This document shows positions 42,645 to 51,406 of a stretch of DNA of 64,000 nt, in pieces; within the stretch, counting starts at the first letter, position 1; each line of letters starts with the position of its first letter. The notes under the pieces are model-generated. The model was not told the origin of the DNA. It made no database searches and worked only from the letters and a program-made list of their open reading frames with translations. Source of the stretch: DTU098 sp964498525 (GTDB lineage Bacteria; Bacillota; Desulfotomaculia; Desulfotomaculales; Pelotomaculaceae); contig CAZCGU010000006.1 in the NCBI GenBank assembly GCA_964498525.1, forward strand, positions 119,693-183,692, given 5' to 3'. Made by a program: the position numbers and the translations under genes.

Positions 42645-43406
42645 ATGAAATTAGCTGTATCTGGCAAGGGTGGCGTGGGTAAAACGACTATTGCGGCCGC
42701 CCTGGTTAAACTTTTTTCCAGGGAAAACCGCACTGTCTACGCTATTGACGCTGATCCCGATGTGTGCCTGGCGGCGGCCCTGGGTATTCCGGACGATATA
42801 ACCTCAGAACTTAAGCCTTTGGCGGAGATGAGGGAGTTAATTAACCACGGGTCCCGCGGGGAAGGGGCGGACTTGGCCTTGAATCCCGGGATTGGCGATG
42901 TTCCGGATGATTTTTGCATCCATCAGGATAATATCAGATATTTAAGGATGGGTGGGGTAAAGAGGGGCGGTTCTTCCTGTTACTGCAGGGAGAATTCGAT
43001 CTTAAACGCCATTGTATCAGCTCTTCTTCTAAAGAACAATGATGTGGTCGTGATGGATATGGGCGCCGGGATCGAGCACCTCTCCCGGGGCACGGCCAGG
43101 GGTGTTGATTTAATGCTGGTGGCGGTGGAGCCAAGCTTAAGCAGTGTTAATACAGCGAACCTGGTTAAAAAACTGTCGGCGGACCTGGGCATCGGGAGGG
43201 TCGGAATAATTGGAAACAAGATCCGGGACGGACGGGAAAAGGACTTTATTTTAAAACACTTCCCGGCGAAGGAGTTACTGGGCTTTGTCCATTACCACGA
43301 GGATGTTTGGAAAAGTTCCATGGAGAGCGGCGGTACAGCTGCTTCTATGGAAGGATTTCTTGCGGACATAAAACATATCCGGGAAAAAATCTTAAATGGC
43401 GTCTAA
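42645..43406 (+). CDS. cooC: CooC/AcsF-like nickel-insertion ATPase for CODH/acetyl-CoA synthase
   Basis: A MinD-type P-loop ATPase of 253 residues: MKLAVSGKGGVGKTTIAAAL with the deviant Walker A, DADPDVCLAAALGI, and the CxC motif in GGSSCYCREN, which binds a metal between subunits in CooC. It helps load nickel into CO dehydrogenase/acetyl-CoA synthase. ATG 42645 follows GGGGTGACAGG; the frame is open further upstream but that part looks non-coding. Adjacent to methylene-THF reductase genes, it belongs to the acetyl-CoA pathway, although the CODH genes are not in the window. Confidence 0.88.
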   Translation: MKLAVSGKGGVGKTTIAAALVKLFSRENRTVYAIDADPDVCLAAALGIPDDITSELKPLAEMRELINHGSRGEGADLALNPGIGDVPDDFCIHQDNIRYLRMGGVKRGGSSCYCRENSILNAIVSALLLKNNDVVVMDMGAGIEHLSRGTARGVDLMLVAVEPSLSSVNTANLVKKLSADLGIGRVGIIGNKIRDGREKDFILKHFPAKELLGFVHYHEDVWKSSMESGGTAASMEGFLADIKHIREKILNGV

Positions 43407-43423
43407 ACAGATCCGGTACAATA

Positions 43424-44686
43424 ATGGAAAGGTATGGGGCGGCAATGGAAAACGCGACCAATGTTTTGCATCCCGAACCTTCATTCAGGGGAGAAGTTCA
43501 AGAATTAATTGGTGATTTTGATTTCGGCAACTGTTTGTCCTGCGGTATGTGCACGGCTGGTTGTCCCTTTTCTGACCTGATTTCAGGTCTTGACCCGCGC
43601 CAGTTTCTGCGCAAGCTGCTTCTGGGCCTGCGGGAAGAAGCGCTCGGCGACCCCTTCGTTTTTTTATGCAACATGTGTGAGCGCTGCACCGTTGAATGCC
43701 CCATGGGGATAAAAGTGGGCTCGTTGGTCAGGACCGTACGGGGTTATTTTTACACCCGGGAACAGTATCCCGGCTTCTTGCAGAAGGTGGTTCAGGAACA
43801 GCTGGAAACAGGCAACCAGATGTCGGTAACCCCTGGGGATTATTTGGAGACCCTGGATTGGCTGCAGGAGGAACTTCAGCAGGAACTGGGGGACCCCGGC
43901 TTCAGGATACCCCTGGACAAGCGGGACGCGGATTATTTTTTCGGCTTTAACGCCCGGGAAATAAAATATTACCCCAACGAGCTTCAGGCGATTTTGAAGA
44001 TATTTTACGCCGCGGGTATTAACTATACCATTAGCAGCAGAAAATGGGATGCCACCAATCTGGCCCTGTTCACCGGCAACGACGATGATTTTTGCAATAT
44101 TCAAATGCCCTTGTTCGAAGAAGTTGTGCGCCTCGGCGCCAGGGAGCTGATTATTACAGAGTGCGGGGGCGCTTTCCATGCTACCCGGCACGCCTACAGG
44201 ACCTTCTGGAAAGGGCGGGCTTTCCCGGTCCGGCATATTATCCAGTTGCTGGACCAGCTGATTGGGGAAGGGCGGCTCAAACTGGATCCCACGGTGATTA
44301 CGGAACCGGTAACCTATCATGATCCGTGCAGCCTGGCCCGCAAGGAAGGCCTCATGGAGGAAGCCCGAAGGGTATTGAAAGCGTTTATCGGGGATTTCCG
44401 GGAAATGAACCCGAACCGCACGGACAACTATTGCTGCGGCGGAGGCGGCGGGTTTATCGCCATGCCGGAGTATTCCGGGACCCGGATCGGGATCAAGGGA
44501 CAGCGCAAGGCCGGGCAAATCCGGGCCACCGGGGCTAAAATTGTTGCCGTGCCCTGCCATAATTGCATGGACCAGATTAATGACATCACCCGGCATTTTC
44601 AACTGGGTACCAGCAACAGGCACGTCTGTTCCCTGGTGGAAGAGGCGCTGATTCTGCCTGCCGGGAGAGAGGGAAATACTTCATAG
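43424..44686 (+). CDS. hdrCB: HdrC-HdrB-type fusion protein (ferredoxin + CCG domains)
   Basis: Heterodisulfide-reductase-like electron carrier. Residues ~35-95 carry two [4Fe-4S] motifs (CLSCGMCTAGCP and CNMCERCTVECP), the HdrC part. Residues ~150-420 are HdrB/D-like. The second CCG motif is intact (DPCSLAR, CCGGGGGF, PCHNC), but the equivalent of the first CCG motif has lost its cysteine pair. ATG 43424 or ATG 43445 could be used. It precedes hdrA in the same direction. Confidence 0.85.
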   Translation: MERYGAAMENATNVLHPEPSFRGEVQELIGDFDFGNCLSCGMCTAGCPFSDLISGLDPRQFLRKLLLGLREEALGDPFVFLCNMCERCTVECPMGIKVGSLVRTVRGYFYTREQYPGFLQKVVQEQLETGNQMSVTPGDYLETLDWLQEELQQELGDPGFRIPLDKRDADYFFGFNAREIKYYPNELQAILKIFYAAGINYTISSRKWDATNLALFTGNDDDFCNIQMPLFEEVVRLGARELIITECGGAFHATRHAYRTFWKGRAFPVRHIIQLLDQLIGEGRLKLDPTVITEPVTYHDPCSLARKEGLMEEARRVLKAFIGDFREMNPNRTDNYCCGGGGGFIAMPEYSGTRIGIKGQRKAGQIRATGAKIVAVPCHNCMDQINDITRHFQLGTSNRHVCSLVEEALILPAGREGNTS

Positions 44687-44753
44687 CTGTTTTAGCGGTT
44701 GCTGTTTACCACTGCAGCGAGGAGATTGCAGACTGGAAGGACGAATTATAATT

Positions 44754-47700
44754 ATGATCGTGCAAAAAGAACGGACCGGGGCCGTACTGGTGGTGGGCTC
44801 CGGCATTGCTGGCATCCAGGCTTCGCTGGATCTGGCCGGTTCGGGCTACCTGGTCTATCTGGTGGAACGGTCCCCCGTTATTGGGGGAAACATGCCGGTT
44901 CTGGACAAAACCTTTCCCACCAACGACTGCTCCATGTGTATTATATCCCCGAAATTGGTGGAATGTACCAGGAGTCGGAATATCAGGATCTTGACCTGCA
45001 CGGACCTGCTGGAACTGAAAGGAGAGCCCGGAAGGTTTAAGGCCATCCTGCTGAAACGTGCCCGCTATATCGACCCGGAAAAATGTACAGGCTGCGGCGA
45101 CTGCGCCGAAGTTTGCCCCCAGGAGCTTGGCGGCGCCTTCAACCCGGGAACAACCGCCCGCAAGGCTGTAGCCAGGCCCTACGCCCAGGCTTTTCCCAAC
45201 GCCTATGTGATTGAGCGCGAGCACTGCCTGCAATGCGGCCAGTGCAGCGAGGTCTGTCAGGCGGGGGCCATTGATTTTTCCAGGCGGGACGAGACCCTGG
45301 AAATTGAGATTGGAGCGGTTATAGTCAGTACCGGCTATGAATTGTTCGACCCCTCCAGCCTGCCTTACTACGGCTACGGGAGATTTCCGGATGTCCTCAC
45401 CAGCTTTGAATTTGAGCGCCTGTTAAACGCCTCCGGACCCTGCGGGGGCCGTCTGTTGCGGCCTTCAAACCTGAAGGAGCCTGCTTCAATTGCCTGGATC
45501 CAATGTGTGGGCTCCCGCAACATAAAAATAGATAGGGGTTACTGTTCCGGCGTCTGCTGCATGTCGGCCATCAAGGAAGCCCTTGCCGCCCGGAACCGGG
45601 GATCGGTGAACCTGCGTACGGATATTTTTTATGTTGATCTGCGCACCCATGGCAAGGATTTTGAAAAGTACCGGGTCCAGGCCGAGGAGCAGGGCGTCCG
45701 GCTGATTCGCTCCCGGGTTTACGCGGTTACGGAAAAAGAAGGCGGGGATGGCCTGTTAATCCGCTTCGCCGACGAGGCTGGAAGCGTCTTCATGGAAGAA
45801 TACGATCTGGTGGTGTTATCGGTAGGTCTGCAGCCCCCCAGGGGTTTGCTGGAAACAGCCGGAAAACTGGGGCTTAATCTGAACCGCTATGGTTTTTGCG
45901 AACCGGAGGGGTTGACCGGAGTTGCAACCAACCGGCAGGGTATTTTCGTGGCGGGCGCTGCCAGCGCTCCGAAGGATATTCCCGAATCGGTCATTCAGGC
46001 CAGTGCTGCCGCGGGTGAGTCGGCCAGGTACCTGGCCGGTTCCGAAGGAGCAGGGGTATCCGTTGCCGTTGATTTGCCTCCGGAAAAGGACTTCACGGGC
46101 AGCGAGCCGCGGGTCGGCGTCCTGATCTGCCGTTGCGGCTCGAACATAGCCGGTGTAATAAACGTTCCTGAACTGGTGGAAATGGCCGGGAACCTGCCGG
46201 GTGTGGCCTATGCCGGTGAACATATTCACGCTTGTTCTCAGGAAGGCCAGAATAAACTGAAGCAGGTTATCCGGGAGCACCGGCTGAGCCGGGTGGTGGT
46301 TGCAGCCTGCAGCCCCCGCACCCATAGAAGCCTTTTTCAGGAAACTATCCGGGAAACCGGTCTCAACCGTCACCTTTTTGAAATGGCCAATATCCGGGAC
46401 CAGTGTTCCTGGGTCCACCCGCACGATCCGGACAGGGCCAACGCCAAGGCCTGTGATCTGATCCGGACGGCAGTTGCCAGGGCTGTCCGGTTAAAGCCGG
46501 TGGAAACGTTTTTTTCAGTGGTAAACCCGCGGGCCCTGGTTATAGGGGGCGGCGCCGCCGGGCTGACCTCGGCTTTAAGCCTGGCGGACAGGGGCTTTCA
46601 GGTCAGCCTGCTGGAAAAGTCAGATCACCTCGGCGGCCTGGCCAACGGTATGGCACGGGGCTTTGGGGGGGAAGATGTGCGGGAATTTATGTCCCGGCTG
46701 ATAAAAACAACAGGGGAACACCCGAACATAGAAGTAATCACCGGGGCTGAAATCAAAAATGTGGACGGGTCAGCGGGTAGCTTTACCACCAGCCTGGGCG
46801 ACGGCAGGGAGATCCGACATGGCGCGGTCATCATCGCCACCGGAGGGGAAGAGCACCGGCCTGTTGAATATTTGTACGGGCAGGACAGCAGGGTGCTGAC
46901 CCTGGTGGAGCTGGAAAAGGCCCTGGCTGGCCGGGAACCGGCAGTTGCCGGGGCGAAAACAGTGGTTTTAATTCAGTGCGTGGGTTCCAGGGAGCCCGGG
47001 AGGATGTACTGCAGCAGGGTTTGCTGCACCAAATCGGTCAGGCTGGCCCTGGATCTAAAAGCCCGGGCACCCGGGACAAACGTGTATGTCCTCTACCGCG
47101 ACCTGCGCACCTATGGGTTTTACGAGGAATTGTACCGGGAGGCCAGGGCCAGGGGTGTTGTTTTTATCCGCTACGAAACCAGCGCCAGGCCGGTGGTACA
47201 GGCAGCCGGCGGGCGCCTGGCAGTGACGGTGACGGACCATATCCTGCGCCGCCCCCTGGAAATCCCCGCCGACATCGTGGGGCTTGCGGCTGCCACAGTT
47301 GCCCCGGAGGAAAACCAGAGGCTGGCGCACCTGTTCAAGGTATCCCTTAACGAAGACGGCTTTTTTCACGAAGCCCACGCCAAGTTGTCCCCGGTGGACT
47401 TTTCCACGAAGGGGGTTTTTATGGCCGGGCTGGCCCACGGGCCTAAAAACCTGGAGGAGTGCATCGTGCAGGCCCAGGCGGCGGCCGGTCGGGCCGGTAC
47501 CATACTTAGCAGGACCCACCTGGAGTCCCGGGGAACCGTGGCCGTGGTTCAGCGGGAAAAATGCGCGGCCTGTCTGACTTGTGTGCGTATTTGCCCCTTT
47601 AACGCACCGGAGATTAAGAACGGGGCGGCTATGATTGAAGCTACCGTTTGCCAGGGCTGTGGTATTTGCGCCGGGGAGTGCCCGAACAAGGCCATCACCC

Positions 47701-47780
47701 TGCAGAATTACGAAGACTCTGTCCTGTTCGCCATGGCCAGTGAATTATGCCGGGGGAGCTATGAAGATGAGAACATTTGA
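44754..47780 (+). CDS. hdrA: HdrA-like iron-sulfur flavoprotein (double HdrA module)
   Basis: 1008 residues. The first module has an FAD-binding VLVVGSGIAGIQASLDLA, the HdrA motif DCSMCIISPKLVEC and two ferredoxin motifs (CTGCGDCAEVCP, CLQCGQCSEVC). The second has RALVIGGGAAGLTSALSLA near residue 590 and ends with CAACLTCVRICPF and CQGCGICAGECP. Two HdrA-like halves in one chain could give the two flavins needed for electron confurcation or bifurcation. Its last 20 bases overlap mvhD. With metVF it should form the Hdr-Met complex seen in acetogens such as Moorella. Confidence 0.92.
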   Translation: MIVQKERTGAVLVVGSGIAGIQASLDLAGSGYLVYLVERSPVIGGNMPVLDKTFPTNDCSMCIISPKLVECTRSRNIRILTCTDLLELKGEPGRFKAILLKRARYIDPEKCTGCGDCAEVCPQELGGAFNPGTTARKAVARPYAQAFPNAYVIEREHCLQCGQCSEVCQAGAIDFSRRDETLEIEIGAVIVSTGYELFDPSSLPYYGYGRFPDVLTSFEFERLLNASGPCGGRLLRPSNLKEPASIAWIQCVGSRNIKIDRGYCSGVCCMSAIKEALAARNRGSVNLRTDIFYVDLRTHGKDFEKYRVQAEEQGVRLIRSRVYAVTEKEGGDGLLIRFADEAGSVFMEEYDLVVLSVGLQPPRGLLETAGKLGLNLNRYGFCEPEGLTGVATNRQGIFVAGAASAPKDIPESVIQASAAAGESARYLAGSEGAGVSVAVDLPPEKDFTGSEPRVGVLICRCGSNIAGVINVPELVEMAGNLPGVAYAGEHIHACSQEGQNKLKQVIREHRLSRVVVAACSPRTHRSLFQETIRETGLNRHLFEMANIRDQCSWVHPHDPDRANAKACDLIRTAVARAVRLKPVETFFSVVNPRALVIGGGAAGLTSALSLADRGFQVSLLEKSDHLGGLANGMARGFGGEDVREFMSRLIKTTGEHPNIEVITGAEIKNVDGSAGSFTTSLGDGREIRHGAVIIATGGEEHRPVEYLYGQDSRVLTLVELEKALAGREPAVAGAKTVVLIQCVGSREPGRMYCSRVCCTKSVRLALDLKARAPGTNVYVLYRDLRTYGFYEELYREARARGVVFIRYETSARPVVQAAGGRLAVTVTDHILRRPLEIPADIVGLAAATVAPEENQRLAHLFKVSLNEDGFFHEAHAKLSPVDFSTKGVFMAGLAHGPKNLEECIVQAQAAAGRAGTILSRTHLESRGTVAVVQREKCAACLTCVRICPFNAPEIKNGAAMIEATVCQGCGICAGECPNKAITLQNYEDSVLFAMASELCRGSYEDENI

Positions 47781-48180
47781 GCCAAAAATCATTGCCTTTT
47801 GCTGCCTTAACTGCGCCTATGCCGCGGCTGATCTGGCCGGCTCGATGCGCCGGCAGTATGCTCCCAATGTCCGGATTATAGAGCTTCCCTGCACTGGGAC
47901 CATTGACCAAAGGGTACTGCTTCAGGCCTTTGAAGAAGGGGCGGACGGGGTGTTGGTGGCCGGCTGTCTGGAAGGCGACTGCCGCTATCAACAGGGAAAT
48001 ATCCGGGCTAAAAAACGGCTGAGGGCGCTGAAAAAGATTCTGGACGAAACTGGCCTCGGCGGGGAACGCCTGGAGATGTTTAATTTGTCCGCTGCCATGG
48101 GCGCCCGGTTCGCGGAAATTGCCGATGAAATGACCGGGCGGATCAGGCGCCTGGGGCCGAGTCCGCTGAAAAGCAAATAG
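47761..48180 (+). CDS. mvhD: MvhD-like [2Fe-2S] subunit
   Basis: Methyl-viologen-reducing hydrogenase delta-subunit family, 139 residues. The cluster-binding FCCLNCAYAAADLAG is near the N terminus, and VAGCLEGDCRYQQGN lies in the middle. It links electron donors to HdrA. ATG 47761, with GGGGGAGC upstream, lies inside hdrA; the reading frame is open further upstream but that is a shadow of hdrA. Confidence 0.92.
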   Translation: MKMRTFEPKIIAFCCLNCAYAAADLAGSMRRQYAPNVRIIELPCTGTIDQRVLLQAFEEGADGVLVAGCLEGDCRYQQGNIRAKKRLRALKKILDETGLGGERLEMFNLSAAMGARFAEIADEMTGRIRRLGPSPLKSK

Positions 48181-48197
48181 AAAGGAAGTGCCCCCGG

Positions 48198-48866
48198 ATG
48201 ATTGTAGCGGAGCAAAAACCCCTGGAAGAAATCGCCGGCTTCATCAAGGACTGCAACAAAGTTCTGGTGGCAGGCTGCGGCGGCTGTGTAACCGTTTGCC
48301 TTTCCGGCGGTGAAAAAGAAACGGAAATCCTGGCCAGCGCTCTTAGAATTAAGCGCAGGATTGAAGGCAGACCCCTGGAAACAGTCACCTATACCGCAAC
48401 GCGGCAGTGCGATCCGGAGTTTATAGAGGCCATGGAGGGCGTTGTGGGGGAAGTTGATGCAATAATTTCATTGGCCTGCGGGGTGGGGCCCCAGTACCTG
48501 GCCGAACGTTTTCCGGACAAACCGGTCTATCCAGCCCAAAACACAAAATTTGCCGGGGGTTCCAAAGCCCAGGGCGTCTGGGAGGAGTACTGCGGCCTGT
48601 GCGGCGACTGTATTCTCCACCGGACCGGGGGGATCTGCCCGGTAATCCGCTGCCCCAAAAGTATCCAAAACGGGCCCTGTGGCGGTTCCCAAAACGGTAA
48701 ATGTGAAATAAGCGGGGATCTCGACTGTGTCTGGCAGTTGATTCACGACCGTCTGAAACGGTTGGGGCGCCTGGATCTAATAAAGGAGGTAGCGCCCCTG
48801 AAGGATTGGTCCAAATCCAGGGACGGTGGTCCCCGCAGGGTAACCCGGGAGGATGTGATGATTTAG
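48198..48866 (+). CDS. metV: MetV, zinc/iron-sulfur partner of methylene-THF reductase
   Basis: Methylenetetrahydrofolate reductase C-terminal-domain family, 222 residues, Cys-rich: GCGGCVTVC in the N-terminal part, and CGLCGDCILHRTGGICPVIRC plus GPCGGSQNGKC in the C-terminal part. It forms the MetVF core required for methylene-THF reduction and receives electrons from the Hdr subunits. Its stop codon overlaps the GTG start of metF. Confidence 0.92.
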   Translation: MIVAEQKPLEEIAGFIKDCNKVLVAGCGGCVTVCLSGGEKETEILASALRIKRRIEGRPLETVTYTATRQCDPEFIEAMEGVVGEVDAIISLACGVGPQYLAERFPDKPVYPAQNTKFAGGSKAQGVWEEYCGLCGDCILHRTGGICPVIRCPKSIQNGPCGGSQNGKCEISGDLDCVWQLIHDRLKRLGRLDLIKEVAPLKDWSKSRDGGPRRVTREDVMI

Positions 48867-49786
48867 TGAAAAATGCCCGCAGCAAGCTCGAGCAAACCCT
48901 GACCGGCGGAAGGCTGGCGCTTACCGCTGAAATCGGCCCGCCCAAGCACACTTCCCCGGCAGGGGTAACGGCCAATGCCCGCCTGCTGAAAGATTATGTA
49001 GACGCTGCCAATGTCACCGACTGTCAGTCCGCGGTGGTAAGGATGTCCAGCCTGGCGGCCAGTTTGCATATCAACCAAAACGGCCTGGAGCCGATTTTCC
49101 AGATGACCTGCCGGGACCGCAACCGAATTGCCATCCAGAGCGACCTGCTGGGCGCCTATAGTCTGGGAATAAGAAATGTACTCTGCCTGTCCGGCGACCA
49201 CCAGGTTTTCGGCAACCACCCCACAGCCAAAAATGTTTACGATGTGGACTCCATTCAGTTAATCCAGCTCATCAAACGGATGCGGGACGAAAAACTGTTT
49301 TTTTCCGGTGAGGCGATTTTAGAGCATGAACCCAGGTTTTTTATCGGCGCCGTGGCAAACCCTTTCGCGGACCCCTTTGAGTACCGGGTGGACCGCCTGG
49401 AGAAAAAAATCAACGCCGGAGCTGAATTCATCCAAACCCAGTGTATCTACGATATGGAGCGTTTTTCCCGCTTTATGGAAATCTGCGTTTCCCGCGGCCT
49501 CCACCAGCGGGCTTACATCCTGGCCGGGGTAATACCCTTGAAAAGCTGGCGCGCGGCCCGGTACATGCAGACGAAAGTGCCGGGAATGATTGTGCCTGAG
49601 GAACTGGTCCTGCGTATGAAAGAGGCTGAGGACCCCGTGGCCGAGGGTCTGGAGATTTGCGCCGGGCAGATTAAATTCATCCGGGAGCAGATCAAGGGCG
49701 TCTCCGGCTTCCATATTATGGCCATTAACTGGGAAGAAGCCGTGGCAGATGTTATCAGTCGTGCGGGTTTAAAGCGCAGCGGTTAA
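48866..49786 (+). CDS. metF: Methylenetetrahydrofolate reductase
   Basis: An FAD-dependent TIM barrel that reduces methylene-THF to methyl-THF in the methyl branch of the acetyl-CoA pathway. Motifs ALTAEIGPPKHTSPAG, LCLSGDHQVFGNHP and FIQTQCIYDMERF are visible. GTG 48866 is chosen: TAGTG overlaps the metV stop, with GGGAGG upstream, giving 306 residues. The last gene of the cluster. Confidence 0.94.
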   Translation: MKNARSKLEQTLTGGRLALTAEIGPPKHTSPAGVTANARLLKDYVDAANVTDCQSAVVRMSSLAASLHINQNGLEPIFQMTCRDRNRIAIQSDLLGAYSLGIRNVLCLSGDHQVFGNHPTAKNVYDVDSIQLIQLIKRMRDEKLFFSGEAILEHEPRFFIGAVANPFADPFEYRVDRLEKKINAGAEFIQTQCIYDMERFSRFMEICVSRGLHQRAYILAGVIPLKSWRAARYMQTKVPGMIVPEELVLRMKEAEDPVAEGLEICAGQIKFIREQIKGVSGFHIMAINWEEAVADVISRAGLKRSG

Positions 49787-50117
49787 GCCTGGCCCCGGGA
49801 CATAAGGTGGGTTTGATTTTCCTCAACAGCAATAAAAAAAGGGAGTATTTCCAACTTCCGCTGCGTTTATCCCTTAAAAATAAACGTGACTCCTGTTCTT
49901 GCCGCGGTTTGCTTCTTCCCCGGACTAATGGCCCGGGGTCGATCTGTTTTTGGCCAAAAGTTCCTAACCCGGGGGTTCAGTTCCGGGCGACTGTTCTTAT
50001 GGTCCGGTCCCAGCCCCTATGAGGACTGGTTTTCCCCTGCTCATTGCCGGTCAGCGAACCGGCCCCACATTTTCTTGTGTTTAAAACCGCCTGTTTTCCT
50101 GCGTTTCCCCTGTCTTC
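49787..50117. other. Gene-free interval between metF and gapA
   Basis: No convincing ORF. A short inverted repeat CCGGT/ACCGG near 50050 lacks a T tract. Confidence 0.3.
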
Positions 50118-51134
50118 CTAAGCGCCCAGCCCGCGTTTGCCGATATAAACCACAAGGTCAATGATCCTGTTGGAATAACCCCACTCGTTGTCGTACCAGC
50201 AGATAACCTTGGCCAGCCTGCCATCCAGGACCATAGTTGAAAGGCCGTCAACGATGGAGGAATAAGGGCTGCCGTTGTAGTCCCTGGATACCAGGGGCAG
50301 GTCGCTGTAAGCCATTATTCCCTTCAGCTCTTCTCCGGCGGCTTTTTTAAGAGCTGCATTTATTTCTTCCGCAGTGGCCGGTTTGGCCAGTTCGGCTACT
50401 AGATCCACAACCGAAACGTTGGGGGTGGGCACCCGCATAGCCATGCCGTTGAGTTTTCCTTTGAGTTCAGGTATAACCAGGGCCACGGCTTTAGCCGCCC
50501 CCGTGGTGGTGGGAATAATGGACAGGGCAGCCGCCCTGGCCCTGCGCAAGTCCTTATGGGGCAGATCCAGGATCTGCTGGTCATTGGTATAGGAGTGAAT
50601 GGTGGTCATTAGACCCCGCACGATTCCGAATTCCCGGTGAATTACTTTCGCCATGGGCGCTAGGCCGTTGGTGGTGCAGGAAGCATTAGAAATGATCCGG
50701 TGCCGCGACGGATTGTATTCCCCTTCATTTACTCCCATCACAATTGTGATATCTTCATTTTTAGCCGGGGCGCTGATCACCACCTTTCTGGCTTTGCCGT
50801 TTAAGTGTTTGGATGCGCCGTCACGGCTGGTAAAGCGACCGCTGGATTCAACAACAATTTCCACCCCGTAATCTCCCCAGGGGATGGTACCCGGGTCCGG
50901 CAGGGCGAAGGCTTTAATCTCGCGTCCGTTAACCCTGAATTCCCTTTCTTCGTTGGCGTAGATGTCGGCCTCCAGGGTGCCGTGGACGGAATCGTACTGA
51001 AGAAGGTGCGCCAGGGTGCAGGCGTTGGTGAGATCATTTACAGCAACGATATCGATATCATCCCTGTTCATGGCAGCTCTGAAGACATTGCGTCCGATCC
51101 GGCCAAAACCATTAATCCCCACTTTTATTGTCAT
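50118..51134 (-). CDS. gap: Glyceraldehyde-3-phosphate dehydrogenase, type I
   Basis: A 338-residue, full-length GAPDH. The Rossmann motif is VGINGFGRIGRNVFRA; the catalytic Cys is in ISNASCTTNGLAP; HSYTNDQ carries the catalytic His. WYDNEWGYSNR ends the domain. It runs divergently from pckA, consistent with gluconeogenesis in an autotroph or syntroph, although GAPDH serves both directions. Confidence 0.96.
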   Translation of the reverse strand: MTIKVGINGFGRIGRNVFRAAMNRDDIDIVAVNDLTNACTLAHLLQYDSVHGTLEADIYANEEREFRVNGREIKAFALPDPGTIPWGDYGVEIVVESSGRFTSRDGASKHLNGKARKVVISAPAKNEDITIVMGVNEGEYNPSRHRIISNASCTTNGLAPMAKVIHREFGIVRGLMTTIHSYTNDQQILDLPHKDLRRARAAALSIIPTTTGAAKAVALVIPELKGKLNGMAMRVPTPNVSVVDLVAELAKPATAEEINAALKKAAGEELKGIMAYSDLPLVSRDYNGSPYSSIVDGLSTMVLDGRLAKVICWYDNEWGYSNRIIDLVVYIGKRGLGA

Positions 51135-51341
51135 TGGTGCATGTCCCCCTTTTGATGTCGTATTTATTTCTTGTGGCGAACAGCTTGCGGATTAAAAAGA
51201 TAATCTTAGCCTGCCCACAGAAATTTAGATATACTCATTTGATGAAGCCCGAAACTGGCTGGGATAATTTGCGCTTAATCCTGTCTTGTATCATTTATGA
51301 ACTAAATAGATTTATCACTTGAAATTTCTTATCAGTTAATT

Positions 51342-51380
51342 GTATACTTTGTTAAGTATACTTTTTTAAGTATTCATACT
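51342..51380 (+). promoter_or_regulatory. Palindromic operator region between gap and pckA
   Basis: GTATACTT-TGTT-AAGTATAC is a perfect 8+4+8 palindrome, followed by AGTAT-TC-ATACT (51369-51380). These AT-rich repeats sit 27-46 bases upstream of the pckA start codon. The regulator is unknown. Confidence 0.5.
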
Positions 51381-51406
51381 ATTGTGTTATCAGAGGTGAG
51401 ACAATC

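Noticed and set aside
49807..50164. Two overlapping plus-strand ORFs between metF and gap
   Set aside because: Both lack ribosome sites and recognisable sequence; composition looks non-coding.
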